A stretch of 64,000 nucleotides of DNA. It comes from Manduca sexta. Its lineage: Eukaryota; Arthropoda; Insecta; Lepidoptera; Sphingidae. The notes beneath the pieces are model-generated. The model was not told the DNA's origin, made no database searches, and worked only from the letters and a program-made list of their open reading frames with translations. Below are positions 35,906 to 46,500 of the stretch, in pieces (positions within the stretch are counted from its first letter, which is position 1; each line of letters opens with the position of its first letter). Position numbers and translations under genes: made by a program. The DNA lies in assembly GCF_014839805.1 (NCBI RefSeq), contig NC_051139.1, positions 3,100,001 to 3,164,000 on the forward strand, given 5' to 3'.

Positions 35906-36231
35906 CCTAGGGTCGTGTTAATAAATGCGTCTCAGTTTCGCTCTCAAGTGCGATATCGACTGAAACGGTCAAATAAGGTCGGCATCTTAAGACAGTCGTT
36001 ATTTAATAAACCCATATTAACAGCCCCTAAAATGGCTCTATCAAACAAAGGTCGGCTTCTTAAGACAGTCACTATTAAATAAACTCATATTAAGAGCACC
36101 TCAAATGACTTATTTATGTAGCAGCGCCTACTCAGCTAAGAACAAGTTCTTAAATGGCAGCTTAAGCTTGAATCATTAGATATCAACTTGAGATTTGACT
36201 CATAGATTAATTTATTAACACGGCCCCTAGG
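35906..36231. mobile_element. MITE with internal tandem repeat
   Basis: Inverted ends CCTAGGGTCGTGTTAATAAA (35906-) and its near complement, 'tttattaacacggcccctag' plus G (to 36231). Inside are two 60-nt direct repeats with a 73-bp period, starting at 35975 and 36048 ('aaggtcggc.tcttaagaca' then 'ttaataaac.catatta'). No coding. Confidence 0.7.
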
Positions 36232-37999
36232 TATTATCAGAGTCAAGACTGTACATAATGCTATTAATTCCAGAAGCAGGTATGCAGGTCAATAATATTC
36301 ACGTAGCCAAAGAGACGAAAAAATACACCTAATAAAGTGATTAATAGTTAGGTTAAAAGTAAACTTGAAAGGTTAATTTGACACAAATCAGCAATGAAAA
36401 AACAAATAGTTGTAGAATTTAATCACATGTTAATTGGAAAGATCAGCTTAGAAATAGCTGTAGAAATATATCATTAATATAAGTTGTCTTTTGCGGTTTC
36501 ACGATATGGGTTTGAGAAACTGTTTCTACCAGAGACCGCACAACTATTCAAGAATATAAACATCGCTTTAAATTCTGAATACGATTAGCATATATGTTGA
36601 CACAGAACGACAGTATTATCTAGATGCGGTGAGAAATAGTGAAAATAATAAAATTTATAACAATAAATAAAACATAATTTATGCAAATGTGATCGCGATG
36701 GTTCAAGTTCGTGTAACTTTCGTTCAAATGTGAAAGTAAACGTTTTTAGAAATTAATGAAGAGTAACATATCGGGTTATGGAATAGGTTTTTGGTTATGT
36801 TACGCTGCAAGGGTCTCGTTAATCATCATTGTTTAATCTCATACGTCCTATAATTAACTAACATGATAGTATAAGGTTTAAGATATTTTTTTTGTTTAAT
36901 AATTTATTTGAAACACGATATTATTTGAATTAGTACAAAATTGATAACTTTATTTTCATAGTGAAATCGTGGCCAGAACCCAAAAGGATGTTCAAAAATT
37001 ATAAAAGCTACCTATAATATTTTAAATATCCTAACTATGCGTACTCAAAAATATTTGTCTCTACAAGGTTGTCAGTTCAAGAAGAAATGTCAAAAAATAT
37101 TCACATTTTATTTTCTCGAAGTGGCAACCTTACAAATATCGACCGTGACCAGAGACCGCGCGGAGATCGAAAGTGAAAAGTTGGTAACACATAGCACTTC
37201 CTCGCATCGGCCAATGACCCGCGCGAGGTCACCTGCTGAGAACTGACCCCACACACTTCCACTGAAAAACGGACTCCCGCTGCGGAATTGAGTTTTCTGT
37301 GCTGTGTTCTAATCTATATTAAAGAGGTGAAGTTGGTATTCACCTTGGAGATAATTTCCAACTGCTCCGATTCTGTAAATTCTTTAGTTAATAAAACTAC
37401 GTACATACAATACCTGAGGGCTATTATGGCTATTTGTTATTCTGGGAATAAAATATAATGCAAATGGGCCCACAAGTAAAATCTAGTATCACTCGTATAT
37501 TAAAAATGTACCAAGTTTATTAGGAAAGTACTGAACTGATTCTATTATTCTTTAATTATAAGAAATCATCTTGTGTCTCTGGAAGATTTCTAGACTAGAC
37601 TGTTACAAGCGGAATACAGGACAAAACCTCATTTAGATGAATCAATTATTGCTAGCGATTATAATCGTACGCGAATGGACCGGATTCTCTTTCATTATGA
37701 CCACGGTACAAATATTAGACATTGTGGCAGTCTCACATGGATTGTCTCGACCGAGGTTACACCACTCAGACTGGGGTGACAACTTGCTGCTTTGTTTCTA
37801 CTGTATGACATATCCGGAGCCCAATATATTAATGTTTATTTAGTATCAACTATTTTTAACAACGTTGCATTATTTTATTATATAATATGTTTGTTATTAA
37901 ACCTCATAATGCTTATGTATTCAATGTTTTGTTTATGATTACGTCGCGTTGTGAGACAATTACCGCATACTTTCCGCCCTATAGGAAATCATTGTTTCC
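36232..37999. other. Unannotated stretch
   Basis: Mostly AT-rich. A GC-richer patch at 37140-37260 lies in a 69-codon frame. No recognisable gene. Confidence 0.4.
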
Positions 38000-38235
38000 T
38001 TAAGGCGATACCTCAAGGTCCATTTTCATACATTTTGTTTCACCTTTAATATGACGAAATTTTAAAGGCAGAAATATCCATGATTATTAATTATTTTTAC
38101 GTTTTTCTTTCAACTGCGAGAACTAATCACTAACTAGACGTGAATTTAAATTCTTTACTTGCCAATACTTGTTTAGTTACCCAGATTAAAGGTGAAACAA
38201 AATGTATGAAAATGGACCTTGAGGTATCGCCTTAA
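38000..38235. mobile_element. TTAA-flanked MITE with perfect 47-bp inverted repeats
   Basis: TTAA at 38000-38003 and 38232-38235 flank a 228-bp element. Its ends, 38004-38050 and 38185-38231, are exact reverse complements over 47 bp (outermost GGCGATACCTCAAGGTCC). A TTAA duplication is the hallmark of piggyBac-type insertion, but the end does not start with the CCC usual for that family. Perfect TIRs suggest recent insertion. No transposase. Confidence 0.8.
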
Positions 38236-38764
38236 CAGATTATTTGTAAACATTACGTAATAGCACGAACGTTTGACGTAATCACACATGCACCAATTAT
38301 TTTTTTACTTCTGAAGGTAAATTCTTGTATGAACTATTTGATAGCCAAGCTTCTGATACATTCGTTTATCAAAATCGAAGGTGAAAATGCAAGCATTGCA
38401 CCTGCTTTGGAAAAAAAATCCACTTTACATACTGTTGTGAATAGCCTTTGGCTTTAAAATCGAAGAGGTAAATGACGATGCATTTGGCCAAACAAATTTT
38501 CTCGTCATATGCTGATGAAAATTGCCTTTCGCAAAATTAAGCCTAAATTCCAAAGCCGGATAGCCCAATTATTGTTTCATACCAGTTACTTTTAGATATT
38601 AAGTACCCTTGTAGGCACCTTGTGAACGTTCCAACTCGTTATCAATTTAAATAAATTACTATTAACTTATTAAATTTTGATTTATTTTATTATTTGGGTA
38701 AATCAACACTAATTTAGTAGTATTATAAACGAAGCATTGACATCGTTGACGCTGTTGTGATTCG
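38236..38764. other. Unannotated stretch
   Basis: No gene or repeat supported. Confidence 0.4.
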
Positions 38765-39110
38765 TGTGTTTGTTCCAATAAGTTAAAAACGTTTGCAAGG
38801 CATTTACTGGTGTTAGGTCTTTCATATGTGAGAGTCCGCCTGGGTAGGTACCACCGCAAAGTCTATTTCTGCCGGCAAGCAGCAGTGTGTAGTCACTGTT
38901 ATGTTCCGTTTTAAAGAAAACTGTAGCCAGTGTACTGGACATAATAAGACTTAACATTTCATGTCTTAGGATGGTGAGCGCAGTGGAATACCAAACAATA
39001 CTTTGTAATTTAAAAGCTTGGATGATGTTTCTACTGTTTAGGGGCGTTCGTATCGCTTACCAACAAGCAAACGGCAGGCTCGTCTTGTCTTTTAAAGCAA
39101 TAAAAAAGGC
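38765..39110 (+). mobile_element. Interspersed repeat family C, copy 1 (LINE 3'-end-like)
   Basis: Contains 'aggtctttcatatgtgagag', 'ctatttctgccggcaagcag', 'cactgttatgttccg' and the end 'cgtatcgcttaccaacaagc', 'aggctcgtcttgtctttt' and 'aaagcaataaaaaagg'. The A-rich end and recurrence at 48285 indicate a retroposed repeat. The overlapping minus frames 38662-38957 are incidental. Confidence 0.6.
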
Positions 39111-39544
39111 GTTTAATGTTGCATTAGAATTATAAAATACTTCATTTTCAAACGTCCAACAAAATCTTTCAGACGATTCTCATCGCTACCCATAGCAGCA
39201 CATATACCTTTTGCTAACTATAAAAATAAGTGAAAGTTGAATTAAAATATTTCGTTGTGAATAATAAAAATTCCAACGGTTGTTCGCATTCAAATATCTA
39301 TGATTAGTGATTCTGATATTTACGTATTTTATTGACTGTGGCCTATTTATTTATTTGTTATTGAATTGTAAATTTTATTTCTTAGGTCATTAGGTTAAAC
39401 CTTGCGAAATCTTGTAATAACTACACTCGAAATAGGGAGAGGAAAAGACGCAACTAGTCCAAAGGCTTCATAATTAGAGCCGTAATAGGAAATCTACTAT
39501 TTTCACAGAATGCTAAAACAAGTCTCTTAACAAACAATAAAATT
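39111..39544. other. Unannotated stretch
   Basis: No gene or RNA supported. Confidence 0.4.
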
Positions 39545-39863
39545 AATAATATCAGCCCTGTATTATATACTGTCCCACTGCTGGGAACGGGCCTCCTCTA
39601 TTACTAAGAAGGGAAAGCCTTAGTCCACGCCGCTGGTGCGGATTAGTAAACATCACACACCCTCAAAATTCCTATAGAGAACTTCTCAAGTATGCAGGTT
39701 TCCTTACGATCTTTTCTTTTACTGTTAAATCAAGCGATAATTCACAAAGAATACGAATACACATATCATTTTAGAAAAATCAGAGGTGTGTGCCCTCGAG
39801 TTTTGAACCTGCGGACATTCGTCTCGGCAGTCCATTCCACACCCAATTATACTATCGCCGCTT
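39545..39863 (-). mobile_element. tRNA-derived SINE, family A, near full length
   Basis: Minus-strand copy: 'ggaggcccgttcccagcagt' tail, 'acctctgatttttct', the region around the B box ('ggttcaaaactcgagg', mutated) and a decayed A-box end 'aagcggcgatagtataattg'. Confidence 0.7.
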
Positions 39864-41529
39864 CCAAATAAACAATACTAGACATAAAACGTTAGGATTT
39901 GAAAACCTTGATGCATTATTCCAACTTGTAGTTACAATTGTTTTTTAACATTGCAACAATATAGTATAGACCGGACTGACATTTGAAACGTACTTACTGC
40001 ATATTTGAGTATGCGCTGGGCCATTTGTTATTGCTACACAGTACTTGTGAAAATTACACTAGTTTTGCGCTCGCTAACAAGGCTTACATTGTGTTTCCTC
40101 GCATTTTCATTATTGTGCAACACTAGTTGCAGCTGGACGCAATTTTAGAAATCCTTTCGAACAGGTTAATCTACATAACTAGAATACCAAAGAATACAGC
40201 GTATGTTTGAACTAATCTAAACGACAAAACACACGTGAAATATTTGAATATCGAACTCACGACCTTTGTTTTAGATCATAAGTTCAAACAAGCAATGAAT
40301 ATGAGACAAAATTAGGAATTTGCAAAGCAATTGTTGTCAATTCACCCCATTACTAACAGAGGATGCCATCCTTTCAAACCTGGACTTAATTCGCTTTACA
40401 ATAAAGGCTCAGTTTTTTAAACATATTACAAAAAGTAGACAAATTTTACTAACGGCTGCCTCATTAACTCAGTCCCAAATTATAAATTCTATTTCAAGTG
40501 CTAAAATTACACGTGTAGAAAATCGAAAGAAGTTTCATTCGGTAAATTCGAAGAAATCGTTCCGTCCCGTAACTAATCGGCTTACATGAGACAATTAACC
40601 TGCGAATCACCATCTGATTGAGAGGTTAACGATCTGCAGCCACAAAGGTAAAGCTATGGTGTTTTGAAAAACGTTAAGTTAATATAGCCTGGTGTCCTAC
40701 GTGACCGGAGATCGCGACGCTATCAACATAAAACAATAGCTTGCAGTAGCGAAGGGTCCATATAACCCTATTGCTATCGATTTCCTTTTGTGTAGAATGA
40801 AACTAAAATCCAACTATCATCATATATATTTGCAGACTGCATTTATGCATATTAAAACCTATAATATGTTGTGTCTGGTTCCCTTTCCAAATATTTTACC
40901 TTTCGCCATTGCTACCTTGTGGGTTATGTAAATAGAGAAACATCTTGAAATAATTACCGCGTGTTAGATGATTTTTTTGCGTTCAGTGCAAGTATTTATT
41001 GTGTTCAGCATGTTTGGTAGCTATTATACTATGTAGCAATCCGAGCCGAAGTGTGTAAAGCGTGTAAAAAAGCTGTGCGTCGCATCGCATCGCATTACAT
41101 CACGTGGGACACCCTGTAACGTGAAATCGATAACAATAGAAGTGGAAAAGCGGATGACTTCTGCGCATCAATAATGGCGGTTCTGTGAAATTTTGCTTTA
41201 TAAAAATACGTACTGTAGTAGTTTTTTATCATGAAAGTTTTTATATTACTTGGCCGAAATTAGAATATGTGCCAAATTAAACATCAACGCAATGCAATGG
41301 TACATAAAAAATACTTATAACTAATATTGCCATTTATGTTTCTTTTAACTTAGTAACAACCTACGGCAATTCGTTGTTATCTTTACAGTTAACTGTGGAT
41401 AACTTTGGACGCTGTATACTTATCTAAATGTTGATAATGTTACAACCATTTGTAAATTTTGTTGTACAGTTGTTTTTGAACCCAAAATAAATAAACACAG
41501 TGTTTTTTAGTTAACTTTGCTTCTACAAA
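39864..41529. other. Unannotated stretch
   Basis: The open frame 40320-40589 (89 codons) is rich in K, S, T and N with no recognisable domain. No repeats or RNAs identified. Confidence 0.4.
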
Positions 41530-41584
41530 CTTACCCCCTATTAATAAACGTTAATTATCTAAGGACGGAGCATTGCTGTTATAA
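41530..41584 (+). mobile_element. Solo arm of the 44599 MITE family
   Basis: 'accccctattaataaacgtt' then 'aattatctaaggacggagca' and 'ttgctgttataac' match the left end of the MITE at 44599-44817. No right end follows; a Helitron-like element begins at once. Confidence 0.5.
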
Positions 41585-41731
41585 CTAGTTTGTTTTAGTC
41601 TGTTTCGTTACAGTAGTAATGAAGCTTCTTATTAATTAAAATAATTTCAAAATCGGTTTAATAGTTCCAGAGCCTAGCCCTAGAAAATTCAATTAACAAA
41701 TAAACTTTTCCTTTTATAGTATTAGTATAGA
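41585..41731 (-). mobile_element. Helitron-like element
   Basis: On the minus strand it starts TCTATACTAATACTATAAAA (41731) and can be ended at CTAG (41588-41585) followed by T. The flanks are A and T. The body has 'ctctggaactattaaaccga', usual near the 5' third of such elements. The terminal hairpin is not evident. Confidence 0.5.
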
Positions 41732-42194
41732 TAACGAAAGAAACTATAGTGATTAATAAAATTGTTGAGAAATCATTTTAAATCCTTTATCTCATTGAGT
41801 AAGGCGCAAAGTCCAATCTCAATAACAAAAAAAGGACAAATTTAATGTGTTAAATATAATTTAATATGTTAAAATTAGACGACTCTAAAACAGACTTAAA
41901 GCTAATTTTCGTACTTAAAGCTAGTTTTCAAATTTTACCACTAATTTCTATTCTACATAACTCAACGACCCACAGCAATGAACCTAATGTACAAATTCCA
42001 TCACGAGCAAACGAAATCGACAGTAAACAAAGCATGCGTCAAATGGTACAAAACAAATGTGAATAACATTGGTCAGCGGTGCCGATCCGACCGCAAACAC
42101 GTATTTTGACTTCCTTTCACTATCGATTACCGGCGACTTTGCTCACATACCTCTGATGTACTACTATGCGTATTGTACTTTGATTTGTAAAACC

Positions 42195-42600
42195 TTTGAA
42201 TTTATATTTCTGTGTTGACTTAAGCTTTGGCAAAAATTATAATTGTTTATTTTATGTAACAAAACACAGGGTCAGAAAGATACATGGTGATGCTTAGATT
42301 TGTAAGGTGGTTACCATTGAATTTATATTTTTCTGTATTGACTTAAGCTTCTTCAAAAATGTATAATTCAGAATTTTATTAAACAACAAAATGGGAGCAT
42401 AAAGTAAACAGATGGTGTTTACATAAATTAATAAAAGTAATTAAATAATTCTGAATATCACAGCCATGAGTTTGAATTATAAATCATCAATATAATCAAA
42501 TGGAACTAATACGTTCCTAGATAGCAATGACATAAATAAATAAAAATAATTAAGGAATCTTGAACAACACATCCATGACTTTGAATTATTAAGCATCAGT
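42195..42600. repeat. Two interleaved tandem duplications
   Basis: Pair 1: 'ttgaatttatatttctgtg' onward at about 42195-42245 recurs 121 bp later (42317-42370). Pair 2: 'ccatgagtttgaattat' with its upstream 35 nt at 42435-42480 recurs 109 bp later (42543-42590). Both pairs are moderately diverged. Confidence 0.5.
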
Positions 42601-42646
42601 GAAGTGTAAAGTTTTCTGAAATGGAACTCGACACAACATACACTTA

Positions 42647-42790
42647 AAGCATCGGAATGTTTGCCGGCAAACATGACAGCTACATGACATTACCCGTGTC
42701 ACCTTATTATGTAGTATATAAGGTTATATTCCCGTGACACACGTAAATGTCATGTAGCTGACATGTTTGCCGGCAAACATTCCGATGCTT
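42647..42790. mobile_element. Palindromic MITE / foldback element, 144 bp
   Basis: Ends AAGCATCGGAATGTTTGCCG... and its exact complement (42762-42790) match perfectly for about 29 bp, then for about 20 more with a mismatch. Each end contains the internal palindrome TTTGCCGGCAAA. The minus frame 42477-42674 runs into it by chance. Confidence 0.75.
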
Positions 42791-43089
42791 CATGGATATA
42801 CTAATATACATAAACGCGGTTTGCAAATCGTTCTAATGATAATAATTAGATTATACATAAATGATGAAAGGGAAGCCGGCAGGAATCGGGTTATATGGAC
42901 CCTTCGTTACTGAAACATACCGGAATACCGCGGCAATCAACCTGAAACATTAGACGTTAACTTTCAAAATAATCTTTATCTTAATGCACTAAGAACCTAA
43001 TTTCATTAATATCCGATATTACACCGAATATCTAAAACAAGAAGATGTTTTCCCATGCTGCTTATTTGTTTAACTAGACTATGGTAGTA
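42791..43089. other. Unannotated stretch
   Basis: No gene or repeat supported. Confidence 0.4.
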
Positions 43090-43222
43090 TAATGATTTAT
43101 GTTTATGATTTTATCGTGATTTTTATAATTTTTTCCGACGTTTCGAAGACTGTAGCCTTTTTAGTCACAAGTCAGACTCCCGGAAAATTATAATATAAAC
43201 CGCGATAAAATCCGTAAAATAC
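43090..43222. mobile_element. Miniature Penelope-like foldback
   Basis: Left part 'gattttatcgtgatttttat' through 'ttccgacgtttcgaagactg' and right part 'cccggaaaattataatataa' through 'ccgcgataaaatccg' are inverted. It looks like an internally deleted derivative of the palindromic arrangement at 23987-24720. Confidence 0.5.
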
Positions 43223-44058
43223 TTTTATTATAATAAATCGTCGTATCTTAATTCAACCAGAATAACTTAAACGAGAGACCCAACTTAGAAGAATTTTGTG
43301 CGCTCGGCTCCACACCGAATGCACGCCCATGCACGGGGGGACATTTATTGCAGCTCTAGGCACACAGATAAGTGTATATACCTCATGGTTGCCAATTTAC
43401 ATAGAGATTTATAAGGGCTCGCGAACAGTTCCTAGCCTTCTCTCATCCTAAGAGGTTTCCTTATCCTTCCCCTACACTTCTTTCCCGGCTCTCCCGTCCC
43501 CATTCCCTTAGAGACTGCCGTGGTTGCTAAGCCGAGGGATCGCTTGTACATCATTCGTAGGGTACCCCCGTAAAACATGGTGGCACCCCCCCCCCCCCCC
43601 AAACAGAGGAATTTCACATAACGGAATAATTATTATATATTAATACAATGAACTAAATATTGTGCATTATTTGTGAGAGCATGGATTGCCTCATTGTTCG
43701 AAGGAAATGAAAGTATTTAAAAAGGATGCAATTAATATTTCGCGCACCGGGAACTGTATCCGATATCTCACGGTTCTGAAACGTTTAATTGCCATCGCCT
43801 CCTGTGGCCTGACTGTACTTAATTTCAAAATGTTTAAAAATGCTACATAACAATACGTAGCCTGCATTAAACACATTTTCTTTAAAAGAATACTGTCCAA
43901 TATAATACCTTAATGTGTTATAGGTACAGTCAGCCACAAAAGTGAATGAATAACTTTATTTCCGATAAAGAAAAAATTATGTTTTCTTGAAATTGAATAT
44001 GTAGAGGCGTTTTGAAGTTTTGAAATTGTTCAGCTACTTTTGTTACTGACTGTGCATA
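43223..44058. other. Unannotated stretch with pyrimidine-rich block and C15 run
   Basis: 43436-43600 is GC-richer and pyrimidine-rich and ends in 15 consecutive C (43586-43600). The minus frame 43432-43617 with a glycine run is a product of this low-complexity sequence. Possibly a decayed repeat. Confidence 0.35.
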
Positions 44059-44122
44059 CATCATCATCATCAGCCTATATCTTTGTCCACTGCTGGACAT
44101 AGGCCTCCTCCAATATGCGCCA
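44059..44122 (-). mobile_element. RTE-like LINE 3' terminus, short fragment
   Basis: The minus strand reads 'attggaggaggcctatgtcc', 'agcagtggacaaagatatag' and 'gctgatgatgatgatg', the same end as 46362-46500. Confidence 0.65.
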
Positions 44123-44285
44123 TACAAAGATTTAGAATTAATTTACTACTTTTAAACGTATGCACTAAATTCTGAAATATAAAGAATAGTATACACGAAT
44201 TTATAGGTTGATATTTTCAGATTCTTGTTAAATTTGTTCCACTTGATTTCCCTAAACTATCTCAATTTCGAAATCCATTGACATC

Positions 44286-44359
44286 GGCGCCGTGGCTTAG
44301 TTGGTTAAAGCGCCTGTCTAGTAAACAGGAGATCGCGAGTTCGAATCTCGCCGGGGCCT
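44286..44359 (+). tRNA. tRNA-Thr (anticodon AGU)
   Basis: A 74-nt cloverleaf can be drawn in full. Acceptor GGCGCCG with CGGGGCC, D arm GCTT/AAGC, anticodon stem CCTGT/ACAGG with loop CTAGTAA (anticodon AGT at 44320-44322), variable AGATC, T arm GCGAG/CTCGC with loop TTCGAAT, discriminator T at 44359. All stems pair except position 4:69, where G faces G instead of the usual G-U. A Pol III stop, T5 at 44381-44385, follows 22 nt downstream. The internal promoter is visible as A box (TGGCTTAGTTGG, 44293-) and B box (GTTCGAATCTC-like). The AGU tRNA decodes threonine codons ACN after conversion of A34 to inosine. No intron. Confidence 0.92.
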
Positions 44360-44380
44360 TACATATTACTTAATAGCGTA

Positions 44381-44385
44381 TTTTT
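44381..44385 (+). terminator. Pol III T-run terminator of tRNA-Thr
   Basis: TTTTT 22 nt after the discriminator base. A second T5 follows at about 44392. Confidence 0.6.
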
Positions 44386-44598
44386 ATAATATTTTTCTTC
44401 AAATATTATGCGTCATTATGTATAGTACCTACATACCTATTTTACAGCATAGTAACTCATATTCTTTGGCCTCGGAAAGAAATAAATTATATTATTAAAA
44501 TATTTATGTCTAAAAATGGCAGCGAAGAATGCTAACAAAAGTACAAATTTGCAACAAAATAATGTATGAATTTAGAGTGTTTAGGCTGTTTCAACTAA

Positions 44599-44817
44599 CC
44601 CTTATTCATAGACGTTATTTATCTAAGGACGGAGCATTGCTGTGATAACAAGTCTGTTTCCCAGCTTTGTTTATCAAACAGCCAATTAGCTTCAATGTTA
44701 GCCAATCACAACGGCCCTATGTCTACGCACTTCGAAGGCTGCCATGCCGTCAGCACTGAGAAACATTGTTATCACAGCAAAGATAGAGCTTAGATAAATA
44801 ACGTCTATGAATAAGGG
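44599..44817. mobile_element. MITE with CCCTTATTCATAGACG termini, 219 bp
   Basis: Inverted ends: CCCTTATTCATAGACGTTAT plus TTATCTAAG (from 44599) and its exact complement (44789-44817), 29 bp perfect. A further inner match follows ('gctgtgataaca' against 'tgttatcacagc'). The GC-richer interior has no coding. A solo left arm is at 41530. Confidence 0.8.
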
Positions 44818-45833
44818 GCAAATCTATCCAGAATTCCATTCATTTAATAATAGCTCCCATCAGTGGCGAAGCTTCCATACAAGCCGATTCCTACCGGCTT
44901 CCCTTTTAGGTTTATTTACGTTTGTTTTTGTTTTCTTTTCAATTGGTCGCGATACGTCTACTAATGCTTTTTTACCTCAGGTTACCTTTTGAAAAATTTC
45001 ACCCGACGCCACTGGCTCCCATACACTATACATAACACGCGTAACTTCATCCGTAACAAACGTGTAACCGAGTAGTCAAGTATTTTGTAACCAATAGTTA
45101 TGCAAAAAACGCGTGAATGAAGCCCGTACAATGGCCGATCGCACGCTCCTACTATGTGTATATTACGACATTGAAAGCAACGCGCATGCGCCCGAAACGG
45201 ACTGTCAGTTGATTTGCTCAGTAATGCATAATATGGGACGGAAATAGCTTTGGTGAAATTTGTATGTATATGTTTATGACCACTTAAATATTGCTATTAA
45301 ATGTTTATGACCGGAGATGGCCTATAAGGTATTTGCTTAATTTATTAGCCATTAGTTAGTGCCGTGGGTGTTTATACTATAGTGACCAAAAATATTCCTA
45401 ATTCATAATTTATTTATGTGTAAAGGACCATATATTGCATGCAAATTCTTTCAGATATTGCACTTCTAAACTCTAACGCAATGCACCGAATATGCCTTAT
45501 ATAATGCCTTAATACAAATACCCAAAAATATTTACAACTACAATATACTATGTACTTAAATGATAGACAAGACCGCGTGTCGCCTTCAACATGGATGACC
45601 GAGATCTATGGCATTTAAAGCCTGGTACAGACTAATCGTCCAATAAAAACATATTATGATACAAAATGGCACAAACGTTTATTATAATATCTACCAGTAG
45701 AAACGGGTACACGCGGATTCCTACCGGCTTTCCTTTTGTAATATATTATATGAGCAAACTATTAAAATTAATTATGTAATTAATATAATAATAATTCATA
45801 TTTATAGCATAGTGAGCTAAAATCTAATTATAA
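44818..45833. other. Unannotated stretch with a small dispersed repeat
   Basis: The block 'gattcctaccggcttccctt' at about 44886 recurs as 'gattcctaccggctttcctt' at about 45716, same orientation. A 45-nt piece at about 45225-45275 resembles the SINE B tail. No gene. Confidence 0.35.
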
Positions 45834-45998
45834 CTAGCTTTTGGTCGCGGATTCGCCCGCTTGAAGGAGTTTTCCGGGATAAAAAGTAAACTATCCTAAT
45901 ATCAAATTTCATAAAAATTCGTTCAGTTGATTTTGAGAAAATCGATAATATACAGACAGACAGAAAACGGCACTTTATCTTATAATATTATGTATAGA
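45834..45998 (-). mobile_element. Non-autonomous Helitron-like element
   Basis: Minus-strand start TCTATACATAATATTATAAG (45998), end 'gggcgaatccgcgaccaaaa' plus GCTAG (CTAG at 45837-45834) and T. The flanks are A and T. The stem 'gcgggcgaatccgcg' precedes the end. Shorter than the related 9358-9606. Confidence 0.7.
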
Positions 45999-46361
45999 TT
46001 AGATAATTAGTACCTACATTTTCCGTCGGCTTCTCTTTCGGAAGATTCGCTACCGATATCTACTCACTGTATTCATTTTTATGGTCATACCTCTAATTGC
46101 AGTAAATACATCCGTAAATGTCCAGGTAATAAGAATAAAATAACCAGTACAATGAATATACTTCGTTGTACTCGCTTGCTCGCCTGTGTGTTCGCCACGA
46201 GAGCGACAAAAACCCGACTCGGCCGTAAACTGAGATTGTTCCGTAAAATCTATTGATTACTGCGTTTTTGTCCAGGTCGTTCTTATTACATACACGCGGT
46301 GCATCCTTGGCGGTTGAGTTTCACTGGGTTAAAAGGCAGTACGTAGTGTAAGATTCCTCCA
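45999..46361. other. Unannotated stretch
   Basis: No gene or repeat supported. Confidence 0.4.
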
Positions 46362-46500
46362 ACTCGGTGGAGTGACGACCTGCGCAAGGTCGCTGGTAAG
46401 AACTGGATGCGACATGCCGAAGGCAGGCTAAAATAGTGCATATTGGAGGAGGCCTAAGTCCAGCAATGGACAAAGATATAGCCTGATGATGATGATGGGT
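46362..46500 (+). pseudogene. RTE-like LINE C-terminal tail and 3' end
   Basis: Reads RWSDDLRKVAGKNWMRHAEG, then RLK-stop-CILEEA-stop-VQQWTKI-stop, then a (GAT)n tail. The signature RWxDD..K.AG..W...A.......EEAxVQQWTKI is characteristic of these LINEs. Two in-frame stops precede the natural end. Confidence 0.75.

Noticed and set aside
43432..43617. Glycine-rich minus frame
   Set aside because: Produced by the C15 run and a pyrimidine-rich block.
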